Below are positions 20,615 through 33,442 of a stretch of DNA of 64,000 nt, in pieces. This stretch comes from Aquanectria penicillioides (lineage: Eukaryota; Ascomycota; Sordariomycetes; Hypocreales; Nectriaceae): assembly GCA_003415625.1 (NCBI GenBank), contig PYIU01000010.1, positions 2,292,501 through 2,356,500 on the forward strand, in the 5' to 3' direction. Position numbers and translations under genes: made by a program. The notes beneath the pieces are model-generated. The model saw nothing but the letters and a program-made list of their open reading frames with translations, was not told where the DNA came from and did no database searches. The first letter of the stretch is position 1; each line of letters begins with the position of its first letter.

Positions 20615-23159
20615 ATGGTGCACTTGAAGCTGCCGTGCCTGATAGCGGCGGCTTACAGCGCAGTAGCTGCCGCTGCTGTATGCTCGTCGGACCTCGTAGT
20701 GGATGACTTTTCCACGTCCGTCTCAACAAATGTAAACAACCTCGGTTCGTGGACGTCAGGTAAGACTCCCAATACATCCTGTATAGGATATTCTCTCAAC
20801 TTCAATAGATGATGACAGCATGGCAAGCATCTCCGCGTCCAGCGGCATTGTGAGCTTCACTCCCAAGAGCGGAGCCTACTTCTATGAGACGTTCCCATGC
20901 CAGACGTTGCAGAGCAGCTCGTACTCTCACATCCAGCTTGAAATCAAGGCCCCTGCTTCCGGCGCGGCCTTTACAGCGCAACTAAGCTGGGCTTCGAGCT
21001 GTTCATCAACGACTACTACAACTAAAACGTCTTACCGCGTTACTGGCCTTACTGGCTCCTGGCAGACTCTTCGTATCCCACTGAGCAGCTTTTCTGGGGC
21101 AAACCTCGATGCGGCCCTCTCCTTTGTGCTGCAAACCTTTTCGTCAACCTCACAATGGCAATTGGACAAGATCCAGTTTGTCTGTGGCGGGGCGACAACA
21201 GGCACCAGTGAGTCTTCTTGAGTGTTACTTGACTCGCTCGCACCAGCCTAACAGTTTATAGCCCTGGCCACTGTCACAACTACAGCTACTTCAAAGTCAT
21301 CCACAAAGTTGTCCACCACGACGTCTGTCACGTCCAAGTCGTCCACCACGACATCTGTCACGTCCAAGTCGTCCTCTACGACTGCAGTCACCTCAAAATC
21401 GTCTACCTCGACTACAGCCACCACTAAGTCGTCTACCTCGACTACAGCCACTACCAAGTCATCTACCACCACCCAATCCGGCTCTGCGACCTGTTCGCCG
21501 CTCCTGGTCGACGATTGGGCCTCTCAATCGCGCCTTGACTTCCTGGAGTACAACTCGCTCCTGCAAACCACCAGTGATGACGACACGATGCAATCTGTGG
21601 TGGTGAGCAACTACCACGTGACACTTACACCAAAAGACAGTGAGTCGTACTTCTACTCGCAGGTCGGGTGTGTAGATACCACAAAGTATGGTGGTATCGC
21701 GCTCCGGATCAAGGCTGCCGCCGGTACCACGTTCAAAATCGAGATGTCGTCGAAGACTACGTGTGACGGCGAAGCCACGGCGTGGGTAACCCAGACAACA
21801 GCCCAGCTGGGCTGGACATTTGACGGAACCGAGAAGCTGTACAGCTTCACCTTCTCCAAGTTCAGCGGACTCGACCTGACCAAACTGAGATCCATTGTGT
21901 TCTCAGCGCCCACGAACCCAATCACATTGGGACCTCTGTCACTCTACTGCGGGAGCACCCCAACTGCCTGGGAAGTGCCCACCACAACCAGCGCAGCACC
22001 AACAGTTACCGTTCCGGCCCCGTCGTCTACGGTCTCTGGCTTCGTGATCGACACATTCAGCAACTCAGCCACGAACTCGCTTGGATTCTGGCACGGAGGC
22101 GAAGACCTGACGCTTACCTGGGGCTCTAGCAAGCTCACCGTTGTTGCCTCGGGTCCCGACTACGGCTTCACCACGTTGCTAAGTAACGGCTGCCGAGACT
22201 TCCGCAGCTACAACGGCTCGTACTTGCACATCGCCTATTCGGGCCACAGCAAGTTCTCCGTGTCGTTGCAGCAGCACAATTCAGCGTGCGACGACAATGT
22301 GGCGCCGTATCCTGAGACGAGAGACAGCCTCGAGGCCGCGCGCTACGCGACCGGCAACGACATCTACATTCCCATCTCGCACTTCAACATCAACCTGCAG
22401 CGTGTTACAAGCGTCGCCATCAGGGCCATCTACAGCACAGATGCCGTGGCATTTACCAAGATTGAGATTGTGCCGTCCATTCCCTCAGGCGTGAGCATAC
22501 CCTCGAAGCTGCCATCGGGAACCCTCGTCTATTCGTGCACGCGGCCGAACTCGTTTGCATTTGGCATTGACGACGGCAACCCGGCGTACGCCGCTAGGCT
22601 GGCGCAGATTATCCGCGACGCAGACATCAAGGTGACATTTTTCGCCGTAGGCGCAGTCCTTGAAAATAACTCAACAGGCATGGCGACGCTCTACAAGGAG
22701 TTGAAGGCCGAGGGCCACCAGATTGCGATGCATTCATACACACACCCAAGGATGGAGAGTCTCACTACCGATGGCATCGACTGGGAATACAACCAGAATT
22801 TCAGGGTGATGAGTAGCATCTTTGGCGAGAGATCAGAGTATTTCCGCCCACCATACGGCGTCGAGGGCGCGCGTATGCGTCAGCGCTGGGCAGCCATCTC
22901 GGCTTCGGCCAAAGCGTACATCATCAACTGGAGCATCGACGTCCAGGACTGGCTGTGGGCTGAGACAAGCACGCCCGAGAAGCAAGTTGAGGCTTTCTCG
23001 TCTGATGTTGCAAAGGGCGGCAACCTGGTGGTGATGCACTTTTCCTACAACACGACCGTCAACTACTTCCCCGAGTTTATCAGGCTGGCCAAGGCTACTG
23101 GTAAGCAGATTATGCGAATTGACCAGTGTATGGAGGATCCGAACGCACCGGCGCTGTGA
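20615..23159 (+). CDS. Secreted CE4 polysaccharide (chitin) deacetylase with three N-terminal modules
   Basis: Three exons (20615-20759, 20809-21207, 21262-23159), 813 aa; introns of 49 and 54 bp keep phase. A signal peptide covers about the first 22 residues (LPCLIAAAYSAVAAAAVCSS). Next comes a beta-rich module opening LVVDDFSTS, a Ser/Thr/Lys linker of five 10-residue repeats, a second module (LLVDDWASQS) and a third (FVIDTFSNSA), each about 140-170 residues and apparently related. The C-terminal third is a NodB domain: FGIDDGNP (Asp618-Asp619), HSYTHP (His672 and His676, metal ligands), FRPPYG (Arg710), DVQDW and VVMHFS. CE4 enzymes remove acetyl groups from chitin or related polymers using a divalent metal. 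Motif 1 departs from the common TFDDGP, but catalytic residues are kept. The modules probably bind carbohydrate or cell wall; their family is not clear to me. Confidence 0.85.
21312..21471 (+). repeat. 30-bp tandem repeat coding for Ser/Thr linker
   Basis: About five units of 30 bp encode the repeats TSVTSKSSTT and variants such as TSTTATTKSS, within the third exon of the CE4 gene. The product should be an O-glycosylated, extended linker. Copy number may vary between strains. Confidence 0.8.
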
Positions 23160-23963
23160 TTGCAGACGGGGTGTTCTGCTTTCGGATTCTGTGTCTGGGG
23201 ATCAGGGACGAGAGGCCGCTATGAAGGCCATTTTCTCACTATTCGTTGGTATCTGGCAATAGTAGTTGGACTGACCATCTGATGTTAGTTGCGGAAACAA
23301 ATTTTAACCGCCAGCATTTAGTTTTTAACTTCTACATGTAACCTAAATTTAATAATAAGTTTAAGCATAAAATAATCCTCCCTCAACTGCGTGATTGGAG
23401 GGAAAAGTGTTAGCACTCTGAAAGATTCTTTCCCACCAAAGCCCCCATTTCCCATAAGTTTGCGATGATTTGCATGTCACTGTCGACCAAACTACACGTA
23501 TACCTTCGCTTGTCATCATGACGCGCGTGATAGGCATAGGACTTTGTGTGCCATGAGATAATGATGTTTCATTGTCCTAGAAATCACAATCAGTATGCGG
23601 GGAATTGTTGGTACTAGTGATGCGGGAGGCCGACCAAAATGAAAATTTCCTCTCATTTGCGTAGGATATGCGGCTGTGGCCAACGACGAGGCCGTCCTGG
23701 TCGGCCTCAATTGTGACGAAGGCTTTAATTGGCTGCGATAATTTGGTGCTGAGGTTGATGTCTACCAATGTCCAACCATCATGGTGTAGATACGACGGTG
23801 TGTTGGACGGGAGTTTTTGAAGTGTAAAAAGTGCAGAGCCTACTTCGACAAACAGTGCCGCATGCGTCGCATTTTTAAGGCGAGATGCCCAGCTTCCTTC
23901 GACTTTCCTCATCCCACAAACCCTTTCCTTTACTTGCTACAAATTTCCATTCCCGTCCATATC
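23160..23963. other. Intergenic region before the giant DUF3638 gene
   Basis: Contains the 3' flank of the CE4 gene and the promoter of the DUF3638 gene. A 111-codon minus-strand frame inside it is listed separately as doubtful. Confidence 0.4.
23577..23912 (-). CDS. Hypothetical small protein (doubtful)
   Basis: An ATG-started 111-codon frame, divergent from the DUF3638 gene with only 51 bases between the two start codons. The composition is protein-like (ALFVEVGSALFTLQKLPS, SYLHHDGWTLVDINLS, AFVTIEADQDGLVVGHS) but no family, signal peptide or membrane segment is recognised. It could equally be chance coding in an upstream region. Confidence 0.2.
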   Translation of the reverse strand: MRKVEGSWASRLKNATHAALFVEVGSALFTLQKLPSNTPSYLHHDGWTLVDINLSTKLSQPIKAFVTIEADQDGLVVGHSRISYANERKFSFWSASRITSTNNSPHTDCDF

Positions 23964-26900
23964 ATGGCCTCACATATTCGGATACTCTCATTGTTCAACC
24001 CAGAAATACTGGATTATTTCTTTCACCATGTATTTTTGCCTGCGAAAGTCCCCAATGAGGATGATGACTGCCCTGAAAATCAACGCGGACTTGTCGGGAT
24101 GGTCTCGTACTTCTTGAAACGCTTCCTTTCCGAAACTTGTCCAGACGATGCCATCGTTATTCAAGATTGTATCAAGATGATGAATACCTTGAGAAAATCT
24201 ATAGATCTCCAGGGGGGTCTTGACGAAAGTGAAGTTGAACAGGCCTTGCAGCAACTTTCCACAAACGGTACGGAAATTGTTATGGCTTTCTGATGCAAAG
24301 CTTTCACTAACAAAATCGAATACCACAGGTGACGCTGTAGCCTTTCATGTCGCCGCCCAGAATGCAGGCGTTCTTGTCCGCAAAATGGCCAGCTCAGTCT
24401 GTTTTGAAACATTTGAACTCTCCCCGACCAATGCTGCGGTCATGACTACGCGCGGCCGCCTAGTCCGCGAATTCCCGGCTTCTGCGATCGAAATATCAGA
24501 TGAAGACTTCAAATGCAGCGAGTTCCAGGCCGTTGTGGCCAAAACTCTTGTCAAAATGAGTCATCAAGCAATCCAGGAGATGAAGCCAAAAACCCGCAAG
24601 GCGGGTAAGGAGCACGACGAGGACAGAGACACGACTGATCCACGAATCGTCACTGAGCTATTTACAAGCATTCTTCGAGGTGCCGGAAAGGAAGCCTCCG
24701 TCAGTGGCATTCGTAAGAATACTCGTGAGGAGGTCATGTGGAGTAGCGGCAACCTACCATGGAGACGGTCACCATTGTGGCTCCTTGTTCGCGTTGCCCT
24801 GCAGCTTACCATGTTTCGCGCGACAGGAAACTCGGAGAATTTATACAAGCCGTTCATGGTATTCCTAATGGCCCAGGTACTCGAAGCTGGGAACAGGGCG
24901 CGATTTTCCAGCGACAGGCTTCACATGATGCTGAGCAAGATTTCTAAAAGGTGTTGCAAATTACGCAATGCACGCACTGGGAAGTGGCTAGAAACAGTTG
25001 AAAGAATTGTTTCCCAAAGTTCAGAGATTCTGAACTCGAGATGGAAAGGAATCCGTCAACGAGACGAAGGTTCAATTGATTTGAAGACAATTGCGGGGCT
25101 TACAATTGAAGAGTCTACTTACTTCTCCCTTTCCGCAATGGAAGGCTTTCTTGCCTCGATTCCTTCGCGCATTGAGGGGACCTATAGCCCAGGTTTCACT
25201 CCAGTTACACAAGTCCGATTACTTGAAGCTAGAATTCTTCCTTCGGTGGACTTTGAAACAAGCAACAAATACTTGCCTTTCCGGCTACTGATGTTTGAAG
25301 ATTGGGTGGCAAACAGCCTTGATGACTGGTTTAAGGAACATATTCAACGAGAATCCACATGTCACGACCTGGCGAAGCTAATTCAAATGTATCACTCTCC
25401 CGCCAAGAAGTGGTATTCAAATCACCCTGAAGGTGCATCGAGAATGCTCCTCACTGTCGGGGAGCTCTGGATCGCAGTTGACAAGGCAGCTATTTGTGCT
25501 ATACCTATGCTGGAGGAGTACGACCCCGAGGTGCCCAGTGAGGTGTGGCAAGCCCTCTTACTTAGTTCAGCTGAGGACATGGAAAGGCTTCACCGTCTCG
25601 AAACATATATTCTTAACCGGAAGAAAATCGCGATGGATCACAGCTTGCCCTCGGTCTTTAGGTCATATGGCATGAAATCGTCATTTCCGGTCCGATACTT
25701 CTCGCATTCAGCCCCCCATCACGAGCTAAAACAGCGGATCGAAAATGATGCAGCATTGGAGAGGGCTGCCAAGGTCGCAGAATACCGCCGGATGAAGCGT
25801 GAACACGACGATCTAATGCAACAACACGAAGTGAGCTCGTGTGATTATGTGAAAGAAGTTCGATATGGTCTCACCTTCTCAAATCACTACGACTACGCAT
25901 GCCATCGCTGTCGTCTTTTAGAAAGGGCAAAACAAATGACCATCTCTGTTCATGAATGGCCCTTGCCAAAAGACCTGTATAAAGCGCAAACGACAGTCTT
26001 CGAGCTTGCTGTTCCTAAGACTTTTGCAGAATGGCGAGATGCAACCATCGATCTGATCGATACTGTGCTTTTGTGTGAACCAGCTGAGCAGCAGTGCCCC
26101 GAACAATCGTACCCGTTACGAAGATATGAGTGCGTTTCCAAATACGTCCAGTCTAGTAGTCGCAGAATCCATCTAGTTTCAGGAACAATGCCTCATCTTG
26201 CTACTCATTGGAAAAATATTTCCATCAGATCTAGCTCAGAAGATCAGGTATGTGTCAACAACGGTCTCCAGTATCAATACTACGATGAAAAGCAGTCGTG
26301 TTTTCTTTCAGAATTCAGTCCTTCTATCGACATCTCAATACTCTGCACATTCAAGCTGCCTAAGCGAGCTCAAGCCCTTAAGCCGTTTCTCTTACGCCCT
26401 TGGTCAAATCCAAATGGCGAAACACCTAACAAGACCATCGCTAGCCTGTCATGCTGCCCTGACTACATGCCTCTGGGCGAGTTCAAGGCCTTGTCTGTTC
26501 TGCCTTACGGGTTCAACATTCGGTGGATGAGTATTTTGAGAGAGCTAGCGATGCCGACGATTGACTTCAACAAAGCCGAGACGGCCATTTTTCTACTCCA
26601 AATGAGTTTGCAAGCAGGACCCTATCTAAAGACAAATACCTCCAGATGGGCACACGTACTACCATCTGATCTGTCATTTGGCCACAAGATCCTAGAAAAT
26701 CTTGAAACCAGCATCGCCCGGGTTGAAGAAAATTGGAAGTCTCATGTCGCCCTCTGTTCATTCACATTTTTGGCGACACGTCTTTTGTCACTGGTTTGCG
26801 AGCAACTCGATGCCTCATTCATCAGCCTCTTGGAACAATGCCGCGGGGCGTCCTATCGTTGGTTGATGAAACTGATAGACAAGGTCCAAGAGACGACGGA

Positions 26901-29900
26901 CGAAACTCAGCGAGTAGAGCTCTCCAAAATTACCCTCACAGTTGCTCTTATTTGTGTTGATTCATTCCACGTCGAAAAAGAGTACATGCGCAAGATGTTG
27001 AAAGACCCGGAGCAAGCTTCAATGTTGGTGGAGGCGTCTATCATAATCCACAACAACTCCACCCTGAGAAATACAACGGAACATAAGATTCAAGATATCC
27101 TCTTTGCTAGGTGGCAGCATACCATGCACTGCGCCCGTGAGATGTTTATCATTGAGATTCGATTGATGCGGACCTCCTGTTTCGACATCGCTGTGCAGAG
27201 TCGTTGGCCGGCCTTTGAACGAAGCAGTTGTTGGAGTGTCGCCAAGCCAACTTGTTATTGGTTCAAGACATTCTCTGGGAGGCTGCAAGTTCACCTCAAC
27301 ATTCTCACTGGTTCGCTCTTGGTGGATGGCTTGCCTCTATCTCGCCTCCCTCGAGACCATGAGGAACACCATGACTACCGGAGGCTTTTTGGATCCCTTG
27401 TGTTGGAGGTTATGCCTAGCTCAGCACCAGGCATGCGCTTCAGCACTACAAAGAGGTTCCACGGCTACACGGTACACTTTGGAATGCAGGATTGCCCTGG
27501 CAGCTCATCATGTCGGGATCTCCTAGTGCACCTGGAGGACGAGGACTCTACTCTAGATTTCATCCCGCCACACAACATCAAAGGCATCTTGCCTCATACC
27601 TTTGTCGACGAGTATGCACATTGGTACGATAATGATACCGGAATCATTGAGTTTCGTTCGCATGAGAATCCCTGGGAATCAAGCCCTGATAACTGGCGCC
27701 TCAGTCGACAAGGGAAGAGTTGGAAACTAGGCCGGTCCCAGAGGCAGCTCCTCCTAGCCCCATCAAGCATGCTTGCTCAGCGCATTTCGAGGATCTTGTC
27801 TCCCTTAGAAGAGCCTCTAAGCATCCACATGGTATCATCAGAGAACATAAAATCACTTGAGGTTCGGGTCCCAAGGCTGCATCTTGACTTCTTGCTGGAT
27901 TCCGAGACAGGGACGCTTCAATCAAAACAATACAGAGGATTGCAGATTGATGCGGATCAATCCATCGGAACACTCATCGGCCTGACAAGTAAGCTTGTAT
28001 TACGAAGCCAAAACGGCGAGACACCTAGAATGCTACTTGTTCCCCAAGGAAATGCTCAATATCGTACGATGAGCAATCCCGACTCTGACGATCACGTCAA
28101 TGTGTCAGTTGCGTTTGGATCTGCTCGTCGCGTACAAGCCTATCAAATTGACAACGTCCTCGGTCGGCTTGTGTCCAATGACAAGATTGAGAATAAGCTC
28201 TTCCTGGCTTATCTCCACGCATTGACATCATTCTGTCTTCCTGACCCATTTCTGAAACGGACCGGGACCGAGCAAGCCCTGCAGATTTTGCACTCTGCCT
28301 GTATTCGAGCACCATGTCACTTGACCCAGGCAGCCCATAACACGTTGGGTTTGATTGCAGACATTTCTCCAGGTCGCTCCTTTTACCCAAGTCATGCAAG
28401 AGTGATGCAAATTGTCACATGGTCTCCCATTCTGAGCAGTCAGGCACAGGATGATCGATTCTACAAGACCACTAGGGAAATCATTGCAAGGTCTAGCGAA
28501 ATAGACTTCTTCTACCCGGAGAATGGGGTGACTCCAGCCAACCCAACGCATGCAGAAATGCAGTTGGTAGAGCGGGCTATTCTCCGATCATCTGGCCAGC
28601 ACGTATTTGGTTTCGGAGCCGAAGACGTTACCAATGCATACGACGTGATATATGACCGAAGAGACTACGGATGGTCAGAGCGAGGTATAAGAGCGGCCGA
28701 GATGGCGTTTCGAATCTACAATGATAAACATAGTCTACTTCAGGACGTATCTCCATTGTTCGCAGAGCGGGTGTACGACAAGATGAGGTATGAGAAAATC
28801 TCCTCATTTAGATCCTTTCCATCCCAAAACATCATCGAGTACGACTCGAGATGGCTCCAGAGTCCAGCCACAGCTACCTCGTCTTGTTGGTATCAGATAC
28901 ACTACGCATTTCAATGCGAGCAGCGCTGGCTCAACAAATTCCAATTAATGTTTTGGATGTCAACAATGTCATATTCTGCAGAGTACGATGAGCAAATTAC
29001 CCAGGCTATATTGATGCTCTCTTTGGCTCCATCGGTGTCTGCCGTCTCGTTGCCACATGAGCGTTTTTATGCCCTTAATGAAGGCTATCAGGTACAAAAA
29101 AATCGGCTTGAGAAATTTGCTGGGGCTGAAACTCGGTCATTGGACGAATGTCCTGAAGGGAGACTGACCGCCCGCCACTATGAGTCTGCTGAAGAAACTC
29201 TACGGAGACGGCGCTATGAGTTCGAGCTCCAACAAAACGATGCGATTTCGTCTTTCTCTCGATACCTCGCTATGCAGTGGCCATGTGATACTCCTAACCA
29301 ACCTGTGGCAGATGGTGTACGAACATACATTGATGTAGCGGCCGCAATGAAGAATGTTTACAGCAGCTGGACAATATGGTGGCAGAATCTACACTTTAAG
29401 AACTATCTTGAGGAACTAGCTTCTAGCTTGAGAGACATCCCGGTCGAAACTGTAACTCTTGAGCATTGCATCCTCAACCCTACTTACGAGAAGACGAAGT
29501 ACTCTGTGGGATTTATATCTGTTGACGATCTCTTCCGCGACATTCCGCCAAGTCGACCTCCAGCCTTGCGACCCATGAAGAAGCTTGTTCAGGAAACAGC
29601 AACAAGTGCTCGTATTAGCACGAATTTGACTCATGTTCTCACTTTCCTTGATTCCAGGGCCAACCTAGAGTTTGAGCACCAGTATCTGAGAGAGCTTCGA
29701 CGTAGCATCATCAGTTTACAAAAGCGTGCAGTCAAGGAATTGAACAAGAGTGAATGTTCTTTACAGCTAGTCTTGTTTCGGAAACATCTTGCGCAGTGCG
29801 AAAGCCGTGTGACAACCATCTACAACAGATTGTCTTCGGCCCTTCGACCAAAAAATATCACGGGTTCTGGGACTTCAAGGGGAATAGAGTCTATTATTGC

Positions 29901-32900
29901 TGCCGCGGGGTTTCTACCTAGGATTTCACCGCTACTTCTGTTGCAGCAATTGAGATGTTCGCGATGGTCTGAACTCTCTGATGTGTGGCAACAGGCGATT
30001 GTGGATTACGCACTTGCAATTTCGGCCCTTCAAAAAGCCAAGCGCCTAATCCGGTCTCAGGATGATCCGGTTGATCTCCTTCGCGAGCTTGAAAATACTG
30101 GACGTCAAGGATGGAGCCCCCACGACTATCCAGAATGGCTGTTATTGGAATGCGAAAGTGAAATTATGATTCGGGGAGTGCAGCAGCAAATTGCTCAACA
30201 GATGATCCAACCACCGGATTATAGAAACGCGGTGATGCAGCTGAATATGGGAGAGGGTAAATCTTCTGTCATTGTTCCTATTGTTGCTGCCGCCCTAGGA
30301 AACGGATTAAATCTCGTCCGTGTTATTGTGGCTAAGCCACAGGCCAAACAAATGTATCAGACGTTGATGTCTAAAATCGCCGGCCTCCTTGATCGTCCAG
30401 TCTACCAGTTACCCTTCTCAAGGGACATCCGGATGGGCAAGGATAGAGCAGGACTAATTTGTCGACTAATGAAGCAATGTATGGAAGAGGGCGGCGTTTT
30501 AATGGTACAACCAGAGCATCTCCTGTCGTTTCAGCTCATGGAACTGGAATGCCATATCAACAGTCAAGAGGCTGTGGCTAACACAATAACGGAAGTTCGA
30601 GAACTGTTCGACAAATCTTCAACAGACTTGGTTGATGAGAGCGACGAGAATTTCAGTGTCAAATTCGAGTTGATCTACACTCTGGGACAACAGCAATCCA
30701 TTGAACACAGCCCTGACAGATGGACCATCATTCAAGAAATTCTCGGTCTAGTTCGTCACTTTTGTTCACGGGCAAAACAAGAGTTCCCAAAATCCATGGA
30801 ATTTGATGATAGAGATGGCGCAAAGTTCCCAAAGATCCGAATCTTACGTCCTGACGCCGAAGAGGCAATTTTCAATCGTGTCGCCCACAATGTATGCGAA
30901 AAGGGCATGGCTGGTTTTCCAATATCCCATCAGCCTCCAGGTGTAAGAGACGCCATCTTCCGATACATCACTCTTTGGGAACTGTCGCCAACAGAGATCC
31001 AAGCCGTCGAAAAAGGGCCGTTTTGGGTTGATACAACCAAGAACCATATTCTGCTGCTTCGGGGACTGTTTTCTGGAGGCATCCTCGCGTTTTCTCTTGG
31101 TCAGAAGAGATGGAGAGTCAATTACGGAATAGACCCAACCAGGGAGACAAAGACAAAGCTCGCTGTCCCATTTCGTGCAAAGGACTCTCCAACTCCTCGA
31201 TCGGAATTCAGCCATCCAGATGTTGTGATTACGCTTACTTGTCTCAGCTATTACTATGGTGGGCTAGACAATGACGCTTTATTTTCTGCACTTGGTTTGC
31301 TTCTAAGGTCTGACAATTCGGCTCAAGAGTACCATACATGGGTAGAAACAGCCCCAACACTTCCACAAGCCTTCAGACACCTTCAAGGCATCAATCTCCA
31401 AGATCGCATTCAATGCACAGCGGAGGTTTTTCCACATCTCAGGTATTCAAAGGCTGCCATTGATTACTATTTGTGCCGCATGGTGTTTGCAAAAGAGGCC
31501 AAAGAGTTTCCCCACAAACTTTCTGCCTCTGGTTGGGACTTAGGTAAAAGGAAATGCAATCCAACGACAGGTTTCAGCGGAACAAATGATTCTAGATATG
31601 TTCTTCCCTTGGATATGAAACAACTTGACCTTGAGGAGCAGAAGCATACCAACGCACTTGTTTTGGAGTACTTGTTGCGCCCAGAGAACGGTATTTCACT
31701 GATGCCTCAAGATATGGATGGCACGACATTTGAGAGCGAGTCCCTTCTTCGCATGGTGTCAAATCTGAACTCAAATACCCGGGTAATCTTGGATGTTGGT
31801 GCTCAAGTGATCGACCTCAACAACCTGGAGTTTTCCAGGAAATGGTTGAGTTGCCACAAAGAGGAGCATACCCAAGCGGTCATCTTCTTCAATGATATGG
31901 ATGAACTTGTGGTTCTTGATCGATCTGGAAAGCTGGAGGACCTTCAGTCGTCACCGTTTGCTGATCAGTTGGATCAGTGCCTAGTATTTTTAGATGAGGC
32001 GCACACCAGAGGCACAGATCTCAAGCTGCCAGCGAATTATCGAGCCGCAGTGACTCTGGGTGCATATTTGACAAAGGATAGGTTGGTACAAGGTATCTAA
32101 AACGCTCCAATTTGTCCTAGCTGCGTATATACTGACACTTTTCACAGCCTGTATGCGAATGAGGAAACTTGGAAAAGGCCAAACTGTCGTGTTTTGCATT
32201 CCACGGGAGATTGAACAGAAGATCATCCAACTCCGAAAACCCGACAATTCCGCTACGAACCAAATCACTTTATCCGATATTTTATGCTGGGTAATCACTG
32301 AAACCTGTCTTGACCTCCGAAGAGCGGTCCCACTGTGGCTAAGTCAAGGCACCCGCTTTTATCAACAACAACGACTCTGGGATATGTTGGGGCTCCCGAA
32401 TTGGGGTGAAAAAAGAGGTGCATTTGCTAGAGACTTCATGGAAGAGGAAGCGCAAAGTATCAGCACACGATACCGTCCACAAAATGCTCATTCGGGAATT
32501 TCATCACTGCTCGAACGCGTCGGATCCCCGATCGCCGAGGTGTTCGACTGCCGATGTCGAGATTTTGGGCTGACTGAGCTTCGAGCTTGTTCACTGCAGG
32601 AAGAACAAGAGCGAGAACTTTCGCCTGAAACAGAACAAGAACGGCAGATTGAGAAACCACCACCGGCGAAACCCGCAACACACAGTTTGTATCCAAGCCT
32701 GGTCACACTTGTAACCACAGGCGTGTTTGCGACAGGCTCTCGAGCTTTCAACCCGGCCTTCGAATCTCTCAGCGACACTTCAGCAGCAGCTCATTTCAAC
32801 ACGAGTGAGTTCCGTGGCCAAGTATGGGTCACGCGGGACTTTAGCAAAACTGTCACAGCCAAGTTTGGATCCGCAAGCTTCTCTGACTCCTTTCAGAGGC

Positions 32901-33442
32901 CCGTGCAATGGATTTTGACACACAAGTCAAAATCCAAGACTGTTTGCCTTGTCATTATCAGTCCCTATGAGGCTCAACATCTTTTACCTCAAATTCAAAA
33001 CTCTCCATATGTTGCGCTTCATCTATACGCTCCCCGTGTCAACCTTGGATTAATGTCTTTAGATCAATTAGATCTATACTCTGTTTCGAAAGGAGCTAGT
33101 AAAACAATTGTGCCGAGGGATGTCGTGGCGCACCTCAATCTTTTTGCCGGACAGCTCTATCTGTCCTCGTTCAGCGATTACACTAATTTGTGCGACGTGC
33201 TTGGTCTTGCCTGGATGCCGGCCGACGAGTCTGTTTCCCTTGGACCAGATGGGTTCATTCCACCGGGATATAAACACGGCAATTTTTCGAACAAGTCCGG
33301 GTTCTCAAAGAGTCCTGTTCGGTTCCTAAAAGTTCTCATGTCAAAAATCCGACAAGAGTGCGAGGGGATCGAGAAGACACACGTAGGAAAAATTCTCAAG
33401 GGTGAAAGGTTGCACGAGAGCGAGTTTACAAAAGCTATGTAA
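23964..33442 (+). CDS. Giant DUF6606-DUF3638-DUF3645 protein, P-loop/DEAH motifs
   Basis: Three exons (23964-24267, 24329-32092, 32148-33442) give 3120 aa; the 61- and 55-bp introns keep phase, and the second restores DRLVQ-ACMRMRKLGKGQ. The N-terminus (ILSLFNPEILDYFFHHVFLP) matches the DUF6606 family start. Around residue 2076 is QLNMGEGKSSVIVPIVAAAL, a Walker A loop in the DUF3638 region, and at 2657 is LVFLDEAHTRGTD, a DEAH motif near DUF3645. Together these look like a very divergent helicase/SecA-type ATPase core. Databases often label relatives as ubiquitinyl hydrolase; I see no clear cysteine protease motif and treat that label as unproven. Single large copies or small families occur in many fungi. 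The stop codon overlaps a perfect GTAAGT, so a tiny extra exon is possible. Function is unknown. Confidence 0.85.

Noticed and set aside
21248..21472. Minus-strand Val/Asp-rich repeat frame
   Set aside because: Antisense of the Ser/Thr linker repeats of the CE4 gene; the periodic look comes from the 30-bp repeat.
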